From the NCBI RefSeq assembly GCF_900083545.1, contig NZ_LT559262.1:1216397-1280396 (forward strand): a stretch of DNA of 64,000 nt. Direction: 5' to 3'. Below the pieces are notes generated by a model that saw only the letters and a program-made list of their open reading frames with translations, had not been told where the DNA came from and did no database searches. This stretch comes from Alistipes provencensis. GTDB taxonomy: Bacteria > Bacteroidota > Bacteroidia > Bacteroidales > Rikenellaceae. Positions 1 through 10,350 of the stretch are shown in pieces. Positions within the stretch are counted from its first letter, which is position 1, and each line of letters begins with the position of its first letter. The position numbers were made by a program, and so were the translations under genes.

Positions 1-592
1 CGGCATCGGGCAGTCCGGCGACGGAAGCCTCCATTTCGGAAATAATCATCCGGTATGTGTCACGCGGAGCGCTTTGGGCAATCTGTACGCTCTCTTTGTA
101 CCCATCTTTCGGAGATTGGAGCATGACGGGAATATTCTGGAAGCGGTTGACCAGCATAAAGTGGAAATAAGCACGCAGGAAACGTGCTTCGGACTCGATC
201 CGGGCCCGGACGGTTTCGTCAATGGCCGGTCGGTCGATGCTTTCCAGCAGTTTATTCGCCCGGTTGATGCCGGCATAGCACAGGCGCCAATAGGTGAGTA
301 CCATCGCGTCGTTGGTCGACACGTCGTAGAATCCCACGCTGGACGAATCGTAATCATAAGTTTCGTAACCGATGTCGGCGCTTAGGCCGAGCCGGGCGGG
401 AATGTTCATGCCGTAAAGGCCGTTGTCAGCCAAGGTCATGTAGACGCCTCGCAGCGCGGCTTCCAGTTCTTCCTGCGTATTGTAGAATTTGTCGGGCGTG
501 ATAAAGTCCTGCGGTTCGGTGTCGAGCAGTGTGCAGGCGGGAAGCGTCAACGCTGAAAAAGCGATCAGAATATATCGTTTTATCGTTTTCAT
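1..592 (-). CDS. SusD/RagB-like surface glycan-binding lipoprotein, cut off by the window edge
   Basis: Reading leftwards from an ATG at 592, the frame stays open to base 1, so only the N-terminal 197 residues are present. A signal peptide ends in a lipobox with Cys20 (LTLPAC), followed by the LLDTEPQDF segment typical of SusD proteins just after the lipid anchor. The helical N-terminal region carries the family hallmark ARFLRAYFHFMLV near residue 140. SusD proteins cap the SusC barrel and bind glycan at the cell surface. The gene starts 13 bp after the SusC stop codon and is the last gene of the leftward operon that can be seen. More genes of this operon may lie outside the window. Confidence 0.93.
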   Translation of the reverse strand, partial: MKTIKRYILIAFSALTLPACTLLDTEPQDFITPDKFYNTQEELEAALRGVYMTLADNGLYGMNIPARLGLSADIGYETYDYDSSSVGFYDVSTNDAMVLTYWRLCYAGINRANKLLESIDRPAIDETVRARIESEARFLRAYFHFMLVNRFQNIPVMLQSPKDGYKESVQIAQSAPRDTYRMIISEMEASVAGLPDA

Positions 593-605
593 AGATACTC
601 GCTGA

Positions 606-3600
606 TTAGAAAGTTAATTTGATGCCGCCCGTGAATATTCGATTGCGGGCATAGGCCGAATAGTCGAATCCGGGCGTCAGGGCCGAATTGCGGGTCGAAA
701 CCTCGGGATCGAGCCCCGAATATTTCGTCCAGGTCCAAAGATTCTGTCCCGACACGAATATTTCGAGACGTGACAGATGCAGTTTGTTCGTCCAGGTCTT
801 CGGCAGCGTGTAGCTCAGTTGAAGGGTCTTCAGACGCAGGAACGAACCGTCTTCGATCGTCCGTGAGGTGTAGATGCCTGAAGGACCTTGTCCGCCTATA
901 CGGAAGTTACGGCTTTCTTGATTCTCGGGCGACCAGCGGTCGACGTAGGAACGGTATTGGTTGATGTTTTTGTTGAGCGCATTGCCTTCGAACATGATGC
1001 GGTTGGCGTTCATCACGTCGTTGCCGTAGCTCCATTGGAAAAAGATATTCAGGCTCAGGCCTTTCCATGAAAAATTGTTGTTGAATCCTCCCGTATGGAT
1101 CGGTTCGCCCCGGCCGATTACGACCATATCCTTGGCGTTGACCACGCCGTCGCCGTTTTGGTCGACATATTTCACATCTCCGGGCATGATCTTGTCGCGT
1201 TCGTCGCCGTTGGTCGGCACACTTTTTTTAAGCGAGAAGCTGCCGTCAGAATTGAACGCGAAGTCTTCGTAACCGTATACGCCGTCCCATTCATATCCGT
1301 AGAACTGCGCCATCGGATCGCCGATACGGGCGATGTAGAGGTAGGAATTGTTATAGTCGTTGGTGAAGCTGACCTTCGAGAGCAGGAACTCCTCACCTTC
1401 GGAAAGCGCCATGACGCGGCTGCGGTTGAAGCTGATGTTGAAATCGGAGGTCCAGGTGAAGTAACGGGCCTTGACGTTCACAGTGCTGAGTGATAGTTCG
1501 ATACCGTCGTTGCGGACCGCTCCGATATTTTTGAATACGGTCGTGTATCCCGAACTGTATGGAAGGTTGGAGTTCAACAGCAGATCTTTCGTATTTTTAC
1601 GGTAGATGTCGAAAGTGAGGTTGATCCGGTTTTTCAAAAACGCTAGGTCGAGACCGATGTTATACTGTGTCGTGCTCTCCCACGTCAGGTCGCGGTTGCC
1701 CAGTGACGAAGGGATGTAGCCTTCGAGCGGTGTGCCGTTGTCGAACGAATAATAGTCGCCGAGCGTGATCGAGGGATAGGCCGAGAAGTTGCCGATTCGG
1801 TTGTTGCCCGTTACGCCGACGCTGGCGCGCAGTTTCGCATCGTCGAGCCATTCGGCATTGCGCAGCCACGGTTCTTCGCCGAAGCGCCAGGCGAAAGCAC
1901 CCGAGGGGAAGTAACCCCAGCGGTGTCCCGGCATGAATTTCGAAGAACCGTCGGCGCGGAACGAAGCCGTGAACATATAACGCGAACGGTAGTTGTAATT
2001 CACACGCATCAGCATCGACATCAAGGTGTTGTCCGAAAGCGTGGCGGTCGTGTTGTAAGGCAGGCCGTCGTCCATGCCGCTCAGTCCGAGCCCCTCGTTG
2101 GGGATGTGAGTCGTTTCGAATCCGTAGGTCTGGGAGGTGGTTCCCTGCATCGTGAAACCGATCATTGCGTCGAAGTTGTGACGATCGTTGTATTTACGCT
2201 TGTAAGTCAACAGGTTTTCGTTCATCCAGTCGTTGCGGGTATAGTCTGAAATAGAAGCGTTGACACCTTTGCTGTTGCTTGGACGCGGATAACCCTTGAA
2301 GGATTCGGAGTTGTTGAACTCCGTGGTCAGCGAATTGTAGTTCGTATATCCGCCCCGGATGGTAAGAGTCAGCGCCTTGGCCAGTTTGAAGTCCAGTTTG
2401 GCATTGGCCATCATCGTTGTGCGTTTGGCATGGCGGTTTTCGTTGATCGTCGAGATGTAGGGATTCATTACGCCCGTAGCAGCCGAATCGTCGTCGAACA
2501 TATCGGCGATGTTCTGGTTTTTGAGCAGAAGGGGCCGATAGGCCCAGGTGCGGTACATGAGGTATGTGGCATAGGAGTTGGTCGTCGACAGCGCTGCGGA
2601 AGAGGTCTGCCCGCTTACTTTGTCCTGCGTGTAATTGACGCTTGCATTGAAGCTGACGTATTTGCTCAGTTTTTGGTCCAGCGTGATTCGCCCCTGATAT
2701 TTCTTATATCCCGAATTGCGGATGACTCCGTCCTGATCGTTCAGTGATGCGGAGACGGAATATTTGGTCGACTTGTTGCCGCCGCGTACCGAGAGGTTGT
2801 GCATGTGGACGAAGGCCGTACGGAATATTTTATCCTGCCAGTCGATGCCTTTCATGTTACGATAGTCCTCCAACGTGCGGTTCTCGTTGGCGAGGTAGGT
2901 TCCTTCGCTGGACGGGTCCCGTTCGATCTGATAAGTTACGAACTCGTAGGGGCTCATCATGTCGATCTTTTTGGTGACGCTCTGCACGCCGAATGTGCCT
3001 GAGTAGGTAATCGTAGGACGTCCGACTTTGCCTTTTTTCGTCTCGATGATGATGACGCCGTTGGCGCCGCGCGAGCCGTAGATAGCTGTTGCGGAGGCGT
3101 CTTTGAGAACAGTCAGCGACGCAATGTCATCAGGGTTGAGCGCGGCGTTGGAGAAGTTCTCGATCGGAAATCCGTCTATCACATAGAGCGGGGAGTTGTC
3201 CTGCGTGAGCGAGTTCGCTCCGCGGATGACAATGTTGAAGTCCGTACCCGGCTGGCCGTCGGACGAGGTGACGTTGACACCCGCCACGCGGCCCTGCAAT
3301 GCCTGGTCGAAAGAGCTTACCGGGGCCTTGACCATGTCGTCTACCTTGACGATGCCTACCGATCCGCTGACATCGCGTTTGAGCTGCGATCCGTAGCCGA
3401 CTTCGACGACGACGGCGTCGATTTGCTTGGTGTCTTCCGCCAAGGTGATGTCGATGCGGGTCTGCGCTTCGACTTTGACGGTCTGGGGCGTATATCCCAA
3501 CAGCGAGAATTCGAGTATGTCGTTCTTGCCGGCGCGGATCGTATATTTACCGTTTTTGTCGGTTACGGTTCCGCGAGTGGTCTTCTGCACGAGAACGGTC

Positions 3601-3749
3601 ACACCCACGAGGGGCTGTTTGTTTGCATCGACGACCGTACCCGAGACAGTCGGTGAAGCGGCGGCCTGCGCATGGATGTTTTCCGGTAAAAGCAGGCAGA
3701 CTGCCAGCCATAAGGCGCCGAAAAACGCTGTTTGTAAAATTCTGTTCAT
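606..3749 (-). CDS. SusC/RagA-family TonB-dependent outer-membrane transporter
   Basis: This 1047-residue protein has a signal peptide (about residues 1-28), a carboxypeptidase-D-like beta-sandwich (VSGTVVDANKQPLVGVTV, about 34-115), a plug domain with the SusC signatures VDDM...DQALQGRVAGV and SATAIYGSRGANGVIII, and a C-terminal 22-strand barrel ending in an aromatic residue (GGIKLTF). It lacks the STN domain, so it probably does not signal to an anti-sigma factor. With the following SusD it should import oligosaccharides into the periplasm. It lies 26 bp downstream of the isomerase gene. It sits near the end of the operon rather than at its head, which is unusual for a polysaccharide utilisation locus. 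Confidence 0.96.
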   Translation of the reverse strand: MNRILQTAFFGALWLAVCLLLPENIHAQAAASPTVSGTVVDANKQPLVGVTVLVQKTTRGTVTDKNGKYTIRAGKNDILEFSLLGYTPQTVKVEAQTRIDITLAEDTKQIDAVVVEVGYGSQLKRDVSGSVGIVKVDDMVKAPVSSFDQALQGRVAGVNVTSSDGQPGTDFNIVIRGANSLTQDNSPLYVIDGFPIENFSNAALNPDDIASLTVLKDASATAIYGSRGANGVIIIETKKGKVGRPTITYSGTFGVQSVTKKIDMMSPYEFVTYQIERDPSSEGTYLANENRTLEDYRNMKGIDWQDKIFRTAFVHMHNLSVRGGNKSTKYSVSASLNDQDGVIRNSGYKKYQGRITLDQKLSKYVSFNASVNYTQDKVSGQTSSAALSTTNSYATYLMYRTWAYRPLLLKNQNIADMFDDDSAATGVMNPYISTINENRHAKRTTMMANAKLDFKLAKALTLTIRGGYTNYNSLTTEFNNSESFKGYPRPSNSKGVNASISDYTRNDWMNENLLTYKRKYNDRHNFDAMIGFTMQGTTSQTYGFETTHIPNEGLGLSGMDDGLPYNTTATLSDNTLMSMLMRVNYNYRSRYMFTASFRADGSSKFMPGHRWGYFPSGAFAWRFGEEPWLRNAEWLDDAKLRASVGVTGNNRIGNFSAYPSITLGDYYSFDNGTPLEGYIPSSLGNRDLTWESTTQYNIGLDLAFLKNRINLTFDIYRKNTKDLLLNSNLPYSSGYTTVFKNIGAVRNDGIELSLSTVNVKARYFTWTSDFNISFNRSRVMALSEGEEFLLSKVSFTNDYNNSYLYIARIGDPMAQFYGYEWDGVYGYEDFAFNSDGSFSLKKSVPTNGDERDKIMPGDVKYVDQNGDGVVNAKDMVVIGRGEPIHTGGFNNNFSWKGLSLNIFFQWSYGNDVMNANRIMFEGNALNKNINQYRSYVDRWSPENQESRNFRIGGQGPSGIYTSRTIEDGSFLRLKTLQLSYTLPKTWTNKLHLSRLEIFVSGQNLWTWTKYSGLDPEVSTRNSALTPGFDYSAYARNRIFTGGIKLTF

Positions 3750-3775
3750 TTGTGTAGTGGTTTAGGAGATTTGCG

Positions 3776-5548
3776 TTATCGGTAGACGGGCCCGTAGTTG
3801 CTGCAGGCGCGGTAGTCGGAGCCTTCGGGATCGGAGCCGAAGGCGGCCCAGGCCGAAGGACGGAAGATCTTGTCTTCGTCGACGTTGTGCATGCAGACCG
3901 GGATGCGGAGCATTGCGGCGAGCGTGATGAGGTCGGCCCCGACATGGCCGTAGGTGATGGCTCCGTGGTTGGCGCCCCAGTTGTTCATCACGTTGTAGAC
4001 GCTCCTGAAGGCGCCCTTGCCCGTCAGCCGGGGGGCGAAATAGGTCGTGGGCCACGAGGGGTCGGTGCGTTTGTCGATGTGCTCGAAGATCGCACGGTCG
4101 ACGTTCACGGCCCATCCTTCGGCGATCTGCAGCACCGGACCCTGTCCTTTTATCAGGTTCAGGCGGCACATCGTGACCGGCATGTCGCCGCGCGTGAAGA
4201 ACTTCGACGAGAAACCGCCGCCGCGCATGTATTCGCGTCCGGCCGGGTGCCATGTGGTCGCTTCGAGACACCGCTCGGCATCCTGCTCGGTGATCTCCCA
4301 GAAGGGTTTCATCACGGGTTCGCCAGCGGCGTCGGACATCGCGCCCGAAGCGTCCAGTGCGCTGCTTCCCGAGTTGATGAGGTGGATGATGCCGTTGGCG
4401 GCCTTGCCCGTCAGCTTTTTGCCCGTGGCGCGTTCCACGGCCTCGGGACTCCAATAGGAGCGCACGTCGGAGAAGAGCTGCGCTTGGTTGGTCAGCAGGT
4501 GCATGAAGAGCATCGAGACGCCGTTGAGCGTGTCGTTTTCGGTGGCGAAGGTGAAGGCCTCGCGGATGCCGTTCCAGTCGAACGACGTGTTGAGGATAGC
4601 CTCCGAGAAGTCGCCGTCGGGCCGGAAGTCGGTCCACTGGCGCTGTCCTTGGAATCCGCCCGCGATGGCGTTGTGGCCCATGGCCTCCTCCTCGAAGCCC
4701 ATTTGGGTAAGGACGGGGTTGCCGATCATCAGGTCGCGGAAGATGATGGTCATCTTGACGACGTATTCCCACACCTCGTCTTTCTTCTTGCGCGAATAGC
4801 GGAGATGTTCGGGGTTCAGGTCCTCGCCTTCGTGTGTTTTACAGTACTTCTCGGTCCATGCCATCGCCCGTTTGAACTCCTCTTGGTCGAAGATGCCGAG
4901 TTCGATGCGGCGCGCGATCTCGGAGCAGTCGACATACTCGTTGCGCATGCCGAGATACTCTTGGAAAAAATCGGGATCGGGCATCGAACCGGCGATGCCC
5001 ATCGATACCGAACCGATGGAGAGGTAGGATTTACCCTTCATCTGCATGACGGCAACGGCGGCGCGGCCGAAGCGCAGCAGTTTCTCCTCCACGTCGGGGG
5101 TGATGCTGTTGTCGTCCTGTTCCTGCACCTCCGAGCCGTAGATGCCGAATGCGGGCAGTCCCTTCTGGTTGTGTCCGGCCAGTGCCGAGGCGAGGTAGAC
5201 GGCGCCCGGGCGCTGGGTCTTGTTGAACCCCCAGATGGCCTTGGGCATCAGCGGGTCCATGTCGATGGTCTCGGAGCCGTAGCACCAGCAGGGTGTCACC
5301 GAGAGGACGGCCCCGACGTTGTTGGCGGCGAATTTCGCCGTGGCCATGGCGGCCTCTTTCACGCCGCCGATGGTGCGGTCGGCGATGACGCACTCGACGG
5401 GAGTGCCGTCGGCATAGCGCAGTTTGTCGGCATAGAGCTTCGCGACGCTTTGGGCCATGCCCATCGTCATCTCTTCGAGGGATTCGCGGATACCGCCGCG
5501 GCGGCCGTCGATGATCGGACGGATACCGATTTTAGGATGGTTTGTCAT
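3776..5548 (-). CDS. fucI: L-fucose / D-arabinose isomerase
   Basis: The 590 residues match the length of E. coli FucI (591). The three metal ligands known from that enzyme fall at identical numbers: Glu337 in FATEND, Asp361 in LFSDVRSYW, and His528 in NHGAITYGH. The conserved blocks [17 protein letters not shown] (291-307) and [11 protein letters not shown] are also intact. The enzyme interconverts L-fucose with L-fuculose and D-arabinose with D-ribulose in the cytosol, using Mn2+. It lies between the sulfatase (22 bp) and SusC (26 bp). No fuculose-phosphate aldolase gene is seen nearby, while an AraB-type kinase lies at the other end of the locus. That favours D-arabinose as the physiological substrate, but this is inference. 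Confidence 0.95.
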   Translation of the reverse strand: MTNHPKIGIRPIIDGRRGGIRESLEEMTMGMAQSVAKLYADKLRYADGTPVECVIADRTIGGVKEAAMATAKFAANNVGAVLSVTPCWCYGSETIDMDPLMPKAIWGFNKTQRPGAVYLASALAGHNQKGLPAFGIYGSEVQEQDDNSITPDVEEKLLRFGRAAVAVMQMKGKSYLSIGSVSMGIAGSMPDPDFFQEYLGMRNEYVDCSEIARRIELGIFDQEEFKRAMAWTEKYCKTHEGEDLNPEHLRYSRKKKDEVWEYVVKMTIIFRDLMIGNPVLTQMGFEEEAMGHNAIAGGFQGQRQWTDFRPDGDFSEAILNTSFDWNGIREAFTFATENDTLNGVSMLFMHLLTNQAQLFSDVRSYWSPEAVERATGKKLTGKAANGIIHLINSGSSALDASGAMSDAAGEPVMKPFWEITEQDAERCLEATTWHPAGREYMRGGGFSSKFFTRGDMPVTMCRLNLIKGQGPVLQIAEGWAVNVDRAIFEHIDKRTDPSWPTTYFAPRLTGKGAFRSVYNVMNNWGANHGAITYGHVGADLITLAAMLRIPVCMHNVDEDKIFRPSAWAAFGSDPEGSDYRACSNYGPVYR

Positions 5549-5570
5549 AGGTCGGATGTTTTTTCGGTTC

Positions 5571-7019
5571 TTATTCGTAAATTTTCGGATGAGGGAGCGT
5601 CACGAAATCTTCGTCCTCGATCATCTTGTAGGTCAGTTTCAGAATCAGGTCGTTGCGGACCTCCTTCAGTGCCGGATCGTCGATCAGGTTGCGCTGTTCG
5701 CCGGGATCGTTCCGCAGGTCGTAGAGTTCGAACATCGGGCGTGTCGCCGGGAAGTAGAGGCGGCTCGAACGCGCATCGAGCCGGCCGCTTTCGTGCATAC
5801 GCTTCAGTTCGGCGAACATCTCCGTGCCGGCGAAATCGATGGGAACCCACGGCTGTCCGGGCAGCAGGTTGTAGATGAGTTTGTAGCGTTCGCCGACGAT
5901 GCAGCGCATCTGGTCGAAGACCGAAGTGTCGGTCGGCAGCGAATTGGTCGCGTGGCAGCTCCGTACGGAATAGACCCATCTTTCGGCCGGGGTCTGGCCC
6001 TGCGTCATGAGGGGCAGCAGATTTTCGCCCTCCATCTCTTCGGGGACCGGCAGTCCGGCGGCCGCTAGACAGGTCGAAGCGATGTCCACGTTGGAGACCA
6101 CGGCGTCGGTCACGGCCGGAGCGATGTGCCCGGGCCAGCGGATCATGAACGGAACCCGGATGCCGTTTTCATAGAGCGTGCCTTTGGCCATGAACTGCGC
6201 TCCGCCGTTGTCGCCCATGAAAATGACGATCGTATCGTCGCTCAGTCCGTGCTCGTCGAGGTAGCGAAGCACCTCTCCGAAATCGGCGTCCATCCGATGT
6301 ATCTCGTCGTAATAGGCTGCCGTGTATTCGCGGACCAATTGCGTGTCGGGATAGAACGGCGGGAGGGTCAGCGACCGGGGATCGTGCACCTTCGGGGCGT
6401 CGTAAGGCGTGTGGGGATCGGAATAGCAGAGTTGCAGGAAAAAAGGCTTGTCCTTGTCGCGGCGTTCCATGAAGGTCCGGAACTGCGCGTTGATCTTCCA
6501 GTGGCTCTCGCCTTTGCGGGCGTCGGCGACGACCATGCAGGTGTCGAGCCGGTCGGGGAAGGTCTTGTAGCCGTGCTCCGCATAGTAGAGTTCGACCTCC
6601 TTGATCTTTCCGACCCGGCCGCTGACGGCTCCGTCGAGGTGGTAGCCGCGTCCGGCGACGCCCGTGTAGTACCCGTTTTCGCGCAGGTATTCGGGAAAGG
6701 CACGGAAGCGGCGGGCGAGCGTCACGTTGAAGCGGGTCATGTTTACCGCCACGGGCGAACGCCCCGTCATGATCGAGGCGCGCGAGGGTACGCTCTGCGG
6801 CGAGGTGGCGTAGGCGCGGTTGAAGCGCACGCCCTCCGAAGCGAATCGGTCGAGATTCGGCGTCCGGATGTCGGCGTTGCCGTAACAGCCGACGGCGAAG
6901 GCGCTCTGGTCGTCGCTCAGCACCAGCAGGATATTGGGCTGTTTCTGAGCTGCGACGGCGGCAGTGCCGCCCAAGACACCGCCGCAGAGCAGCAGTCCGG
7001 TTTTCAGTCGGGTTTTCAT
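5571..7019 (-). CDS. Exported S1-family sulfatase with a serine-type active site
   Basis: This 482-residue protein begins with a signal peptide (to about residue 24) followed by [11 protein letters not shown], where Asp36 and Asp37 are metal ligands. The formylglycine motif reads S76-V-P-S-R, with Ser instead of Cys at the modified position. The enzyme therefore needs an anaerobic radical-SAM maturase (anSME), which is not in this window. Other S1 features are [15 protein letters not shown] and a following Lys. The overall layout resembles heparan-type or N-sulfoglucosamine sulfatases, but the substrate cannot be read from sequence. The start at 7019 is chosen because the signal peptide begins there and the ATG overlaps the symporter stop codon by 4 bp (ATGA), indicating translational coupling. 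It should remove sulfate from imported glycan in the periplasm. Confidence 0.93.
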   Translation of the reverse strand: MKTRLKTGLLLCGGVLGGTAAVAAQKQPNILLVLSDDQSAFAVGCYGNADIRTPNLDRFASEGVRFNRAYATSPQSVPSRASIMTGRSPVAVNMTRFNVTLARRFRAFPEYLRENGYYTGVAGRGYHLDGAVSGRVGKIKEVELYYAEHGYKTFPDRLDTCMVVADARKGESHWKINAQFRTFMERRDKDKPFFLQLCYSDPHTPYDAPKVHDPRSLTLPPFYPDTQLVREYTAAYYDEIHRMDADFGEVLRYLDEHGLSDDTIVIFMGDNGGAQFMAKGTLYENGIRVPFMIRWPGHIAPAVTDAVVSNVDIASTCLAAAGLPVPEEMEGENLLPLMTQGQTPAERWVYSVRSCHATNSLPTDTSVFDQMRCIVGERYKLIYNLLPGQPWVPIDFAGTEMFAELKRMHESGRLDARSSRLYFPATRPMFELYDLRNDPGEQRNLIDDPALKEVRNDLILKLTYKMIEDEDFVTLPHPKIYE

Positions 7020-8503
7020 GCGTTTTCGGCTTTGCGGTTCGTGAATTTCGTGAGCAGGAAGCCCGTGAGGAAGATGACCGTCGTTCCGAAGACGATCGTC
7101 AGGTAGGTGTGCAGCGGGCTGTGGAAGCGGTAGAAGGGCGAACCTTCGTTGATCAGCGGCGAGAGGCTCATCCATGCGATGGTCAGCAGGCCGAGGATCA
7201 CCGCGATGACGGCGTGGGCCCGGCGTACCGTCTTGCAGACGACGCCCAGCAGAAACAGTCCCAGCATGCCGCCGCTGAAGATCGACGCCAGCTTCCACCA
7301 TGCGTCCAGCACGCCGTCGATGCGCATCATCATCAGTCCCATGATGATGCCCAGCGTACCCACGACGAATGACGTGGCGTAGAGTACCCGCATGCTCTTC
7401 TTTTCGGAGAGCTCCTTTTTCGAGAGCCGTTTGGCGAAGTCCGTCAGTACGATCGTCGCCGAGGAGTTGATGCTCGTGGCGATGGTCGACATGCCGGCCG
7501 AGAAGAGCGAGGCGATCACGAGACCCGTGAGGCCCGTGGGCAGTCCGTGGACGATGAACCACGGGAACACTTGGTCCGACGGCGTTCCGGCGGGCAGCAG
7601 TTCGGGCTGTGCCGTGTAGTAGGAGAAGAGCGCGGTGCCGATGTAGACGAAGACGAGCGACACGGGGATGTAGAGCAGTCCGCCGAAGAGGGTCGACTTC
7701 ACGGCTTCGGCCGTCGAGCGGGTCGTCATGTAGCGCTGCACATAGTTCTGGTCGATGCCGTAGTTCTGCATGTTGACGAACAGTCCGTAGATGAGCACCA
7801 CCCAGAAGGTCGGTTCGGTAAGGCTCGCCCCGAAGCTGCCGAGACTGAACTTGCCGTGCTCCGAGGCTATTGCGAAGAGCTGTCCGGGGCCTTCGGGCAT
7901 CGTGAAGGTGAGGATCGCGGCGCAGGCGACGGCCCCGACGATGAGGATGATGCCCTGAATGGCGTCGGTCCAGACCACGGCGGCGATACCGCCCAGCAGG
8001 GTGTAGATCAGCGTGGCGATGCCCGTACAGATGATGATGGTCTGGATGTCCCAGCCGAACATCGTGTTCAGCGGCAGGGCCAGCAGCAGCAGGATCGAGC
8101 CCACGCGGGCGAGCTGCGTCAGCAGGTAGCAGACGGCCACATAACAGCGGGCCCAGTATCCGAAACGCATTTCGAGGTAGTGGTAGGCCGAGACGCTGTT
8201 GATCCCGCGGTAGAGCGGGATGAAGACCTTGGCCGCGAGCCATGTGGCGATGGGGATCGAGAGGCTGAAGACGAAGGGATTCCAGTTGCCTTTGTAGGCG
8301 TCGCCGGGAAGTCCCAGAAAGCTGATGCTGCTGACGAACGTGGCGAAGATCGACATGCCCACGACCCATGTGGGCAGCGATCCTTCGGCGGCGGTGAATG
8401 CCGCGGCGCCTTTACGGCTGCGGAAGTAGAACGAGCATCCGAAAAGGGCGACGCCGCCGACGAAGATGAAAAAGACGAGGTAATCGAGTATGGTTATCTC
8501 CAT
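7016..8503 (-). CDS. Sodium:solute symporter (SSS family) for a sugar or sugar acid
   Basis: This 495-residue inner-membrane protein has about 13 hydrophobic segments, from ILDYLVFFIFVGGVALFG at the N-terminus to LTIVFGTTVIFLTGFLLT at the C-terminus. SSS family signatures include FATFVSSISFLGLPGDAY (about 52-69) and TDAIQGIILIVGAVAC (about 180-195). It resembles the sialic-acid/sugar branch of the family more than the proline branch, but the substrate is not determined. It lies between the aldolase gene (36 bp) and the sulfatase (4-bp overlap). It is the likely inner-membrane importer for the monosaccharide released in the periplasm. Confidence 0.93.
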   Translation of the reverse strand: MEITILDYLVFFIFVGGVALFGCSFYFRSRKGAAAFTAAEGSLPTWVVGMSIFATFVSSISFLGLPGDAYKGNWNPFVFSLSIPIATWLAAKVFIPLYRGINSVSAYHYLEMRFGYWARCYVAVCYLLTQLARVGSILLLLALPLNTMFGWDIQTIIICTGIATLIYTLLGGIAAVVWTDAIQGIILIVGAVACAAILTFTMPEGPGQLFAIASEHGKFSLGSFGASLTEPTFWVVLIYGLFVNMQNYGIDQNYVQRYMTTRSTAEAVKSTLFGGLLYIPVSLVFVYIGTALFSYYTAQPELLPAGTPSDQVFPWFIVHGLPTGLTGLVIASLFSAGMSTIATSINSSATIVLTDFAKRLSKKELSEKKSMRVLYATSFVVGTLGIIMGLMMMRIDGVLDAWWKLASIFSGGMLGLFLLGVVCKTVRRAHAVIAVILGLLTIAWMSLSPLINEGSPFYRFHSPLHTYLTIVFGTTVIFLTGFLLTKFTNRKAENA

Positions 8504-8539
8504 TTTTTATCGGGTTAGGTAGTTTGGTCGTGTGTTATG

Positions 8540-9451
8540 CTATTCGCCGCATTTGATGCCCAGCGCTCCGAGGGCCTGACGGATGCGGTCGCGTTCCTCG
8601 GTGCGGAATTTCCGGTAGGGATAGGAGAGGTAGTCGTCGCAGATGCCCAGCAGCGAGAGCGCGCATTTGACGCCTTTCAGGTAGCTCGACCCGTATTTGC
8701 CGACGGTGTAGAGCGACGTGCTGATCTGCATGATGCGGTGCTGGAGCCGGCGGACCCGGGCGATGTCGTGGGCTGCTGCCGCGTCGTACATCTCGACGTA
8801 GAGTTCCGGGAAGATGTTGGCGCCGCCGTTCACGCCGCCGTCGGCGCCCATCACGACGCTCTCTCCGGTGAGCTCCTCGGGACCGACGTAGAGTGCGAAG
8901 TCCTCGCGGTCGCCCAGATGGTAGAGCAGCGTCTGGAAATAGGTCATGTTGGCCGAGCTGTCCTTCAGTCCGACGATGTTCGGATGGTCGGCCAGCGCCT
9001 TGACGGTCGCGGGTTCGAGGAACACCTTCACATGCGAGGGCATGTTGTAGAGGAAGAGCGGCAGCGGCAGTGCGTCGGCCAGCGCCGTGTAATATTCGAT
9101 CAGTTCCTGCTGCGAAGGCGCGAAATAATAAGGCGCTGCGGCGACCACGCCGACGGCTCCGCAGGCGGCGGCATGCCGGGCGAGCTTCACGCTCTCGTCG
9201 AGCGACGTGTCGGTGACGCCCACCAGCACGGGAACGCGCCCGGCGACCGTGCGGCAGACCAGTTCGACGAAATCGTAGCGGCACTTGTAGGAGAGGCTTT
9301 GCGCCTCGCCGGTGGTGCCGAGGAGGAAGAGGGCGTGGACGCCGCCGGCGAGGATGTGCTCCGTGAGCCGTACGGTGCCTTCACGGTCGATTTGGTCGTC
9401 ACCCTTCAAGGGGGTAATCATCGGGGGAATGATCCCTTTGATAGTCTTCAT
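8540..9451 (-). CDS. DapA/NanA-family class I aldolase (dihydrodipicolinate synthase-like)
   Basis: This 303-residue TIM-barrel protein carries the family motifs LGTTGEA (44-50), catalytic Tyr135 in YNMPSH and Schiff-base Lys163 in GLKDSSANM. Family members are pyruvate-dependent aldolases: dihydrodipicolinate synthase, N-acetylneuraminate lyase, or 2-keto-3-deoxy-sugar-acid aldolases. Its place in a sugar-use operon argues against a lysine-biosynthesis role. It more likely cleaves a 2-keto-3-deoxy sugar acid or a sialic-acid-like substrate. The start at 9451 gives the normal MKTIKGIIPPMITPL beginning. An open frame continues upstream only because the DNA is GC-rich. The gap to the esterase upstream is 23 bp. 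Confidence 0.9.
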   Translation of the reverse strand: MKTIKGIIPPMITPLKGDDQIDREGTVRLTEHILAGGVHALFLLGTTGEAQSLSYKCRYDFVELVCRTVAGRVPVLVGVTDTSLDESVKLARHAAACGAVGVVAAAPYYFAPSQQELIEYYTALADALPLPLFLYNMPSHVKVFLEPATVKALADHPNIVGLKDSSANMTYFQTLLYHLGDREDFALYVGPEELTGESVVMGADGGVNGGANIFPELYVEMYDAAAAHDIARVRRLQHRIMQISTSLYTVGKYGSSYLKGVKCALSLLGICDDYLSYPYRKFRTEERDRIRQALGALGIKCGE

Positions 9452-9474
9452 CTTTTTTATGGTTTGGGTTTTAA

Positions 9475-10350
9475 TCAGTTGTTCGTTTTGTGTCGTTCGA
9501 TCCACCGGATGACGGCCGGATAGGTCTCGTCGCCGTAGGCGTAGCGCTCGCGCATCCAGAAACCGTGGCCTCCCTCGGGATAGATGTGCATTTCGGCCTT
9601 CACCCCGCGGCGGTTGAGGGCCCGGTAGAAGGCGATGGAGTTGTCCGGGACCACCCCTTTGTCGTCGTTGCACAGCAGGAGCATCACCTCGGGCATCTCT
9701 TCGTGGACCTGTCCGAAGGTCGAATGGCGCTTGCGCAATGCCTCCTCCCCGCTGCGGGCCCCGAGGAGGTTCTCCCGGGTCCGGACGCTGGAGTATTTCA
9801 TCGAGATGACCGGGTAAACGAGTACGGCGAAATCGGGACGTGTCTCCGCGCTTGTGTATTCCGTGATGAGCGTCGAGGCGAAGTGGCCGCCCGCCGAGAA
9901 GCCGATAATCCCTACGCTGCGGGGATCGATGCCCCATTGCACGGCGTTGCGGCGGATGACGCGCATCGCCTGCTCGCCGTCCTCCAGCGGAATCCCGGGA
10001 TGGCCGTTCGGCATCCGGTATTTGAGGATCATCGCCGCGATGCCGTGCTCGTTGAGCCACTCGGCGGTCTTGTAACCCTCGTGCGTGATGCAGACTTTTT
10101 CGTAACTTCCGCCCGGCACGACCAGCATGGCCTGTCCCGTGGCGCGGGCCGGATCGGGAAGATAGACCAACAATTCGGGATCGCTTACGCCGACGTAGTA
10201 CCCCTTCTCGTTGATGCTTTCGGACAGCTCCTCCAGCCCGGTTTTCGTCGGGGTTCCCTCCGGGAAGAGCTTGATGCGCAGCGGCTCGGCCGCCTGCGAC
10301 ACGGCGACGGCCAGCAATAGAGCGCAGAGTGTTGTGAAACAGGTTTTCAT
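9475..10350 (-). CDS. Exported alpha/beta-hydrolase, probable carbohydrate acyl esterase
   Basis: This 291-residue protein has an N-terminal signal peptide (to about residue 20). It has the alpha/beta-hydrolase nucleophile elbow GFSAGGH with Ser152, the oxyanion-hole segment VVPGGSYE (78-85), and a late catalytic His in PEGGHGF. The layout matches the secreted dienelactone-hydrolase/acetylesterase-like proteins (BD-FAE type) common in Bacteroidota glycan loci. It probably removes acyl groups from a glycan in the periplasm. Its ATG overlaps the stop codon of the propeller gene (ATGA). The substrate is unknown. Confidence 0.88.
   Translation of the reverse strand: MKTCFTTLCALLLAVAVSQAAEPLRIKLFPEGTPTKTGLEELSESINEKGYYVGVSDPELLVYLPDPARATGQAMLVVPGGSYEKVCITHEGYKTAEWLNEHGIAAMILKYRMPNGHPGIPLEDGEQAMRVIRRNAVQWGIDPRSVGIIGFSAGGHFASTLITEYTSAETRPDFAVLVYPVISMKYSSVRTRENLLGARSGEEALRKRHSTFGQVHEEMPEVMLLLCNDDKGVVPDNSIAFYRALNRRGVKAEMHIYPEGGHGFWMRERYAYGDETYPAVIRWIERHKTNN

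Noticed and set aside
7020..8369. 450-codon N-terminal extension of the sulfatase into the symporter gene
   Set aside because: The sulfatase signal peptide starts at 7019 and the symporter is intact in another frame, so the extension is a shadow frame, not a fusion.
8540..9451. Call as dapA (lysine biosynthesis)
   Set aside because: The aldolase motifs fit, but the gene is inside a repressor-controlled sugar operon, so a catabolic aldolase is more likely.
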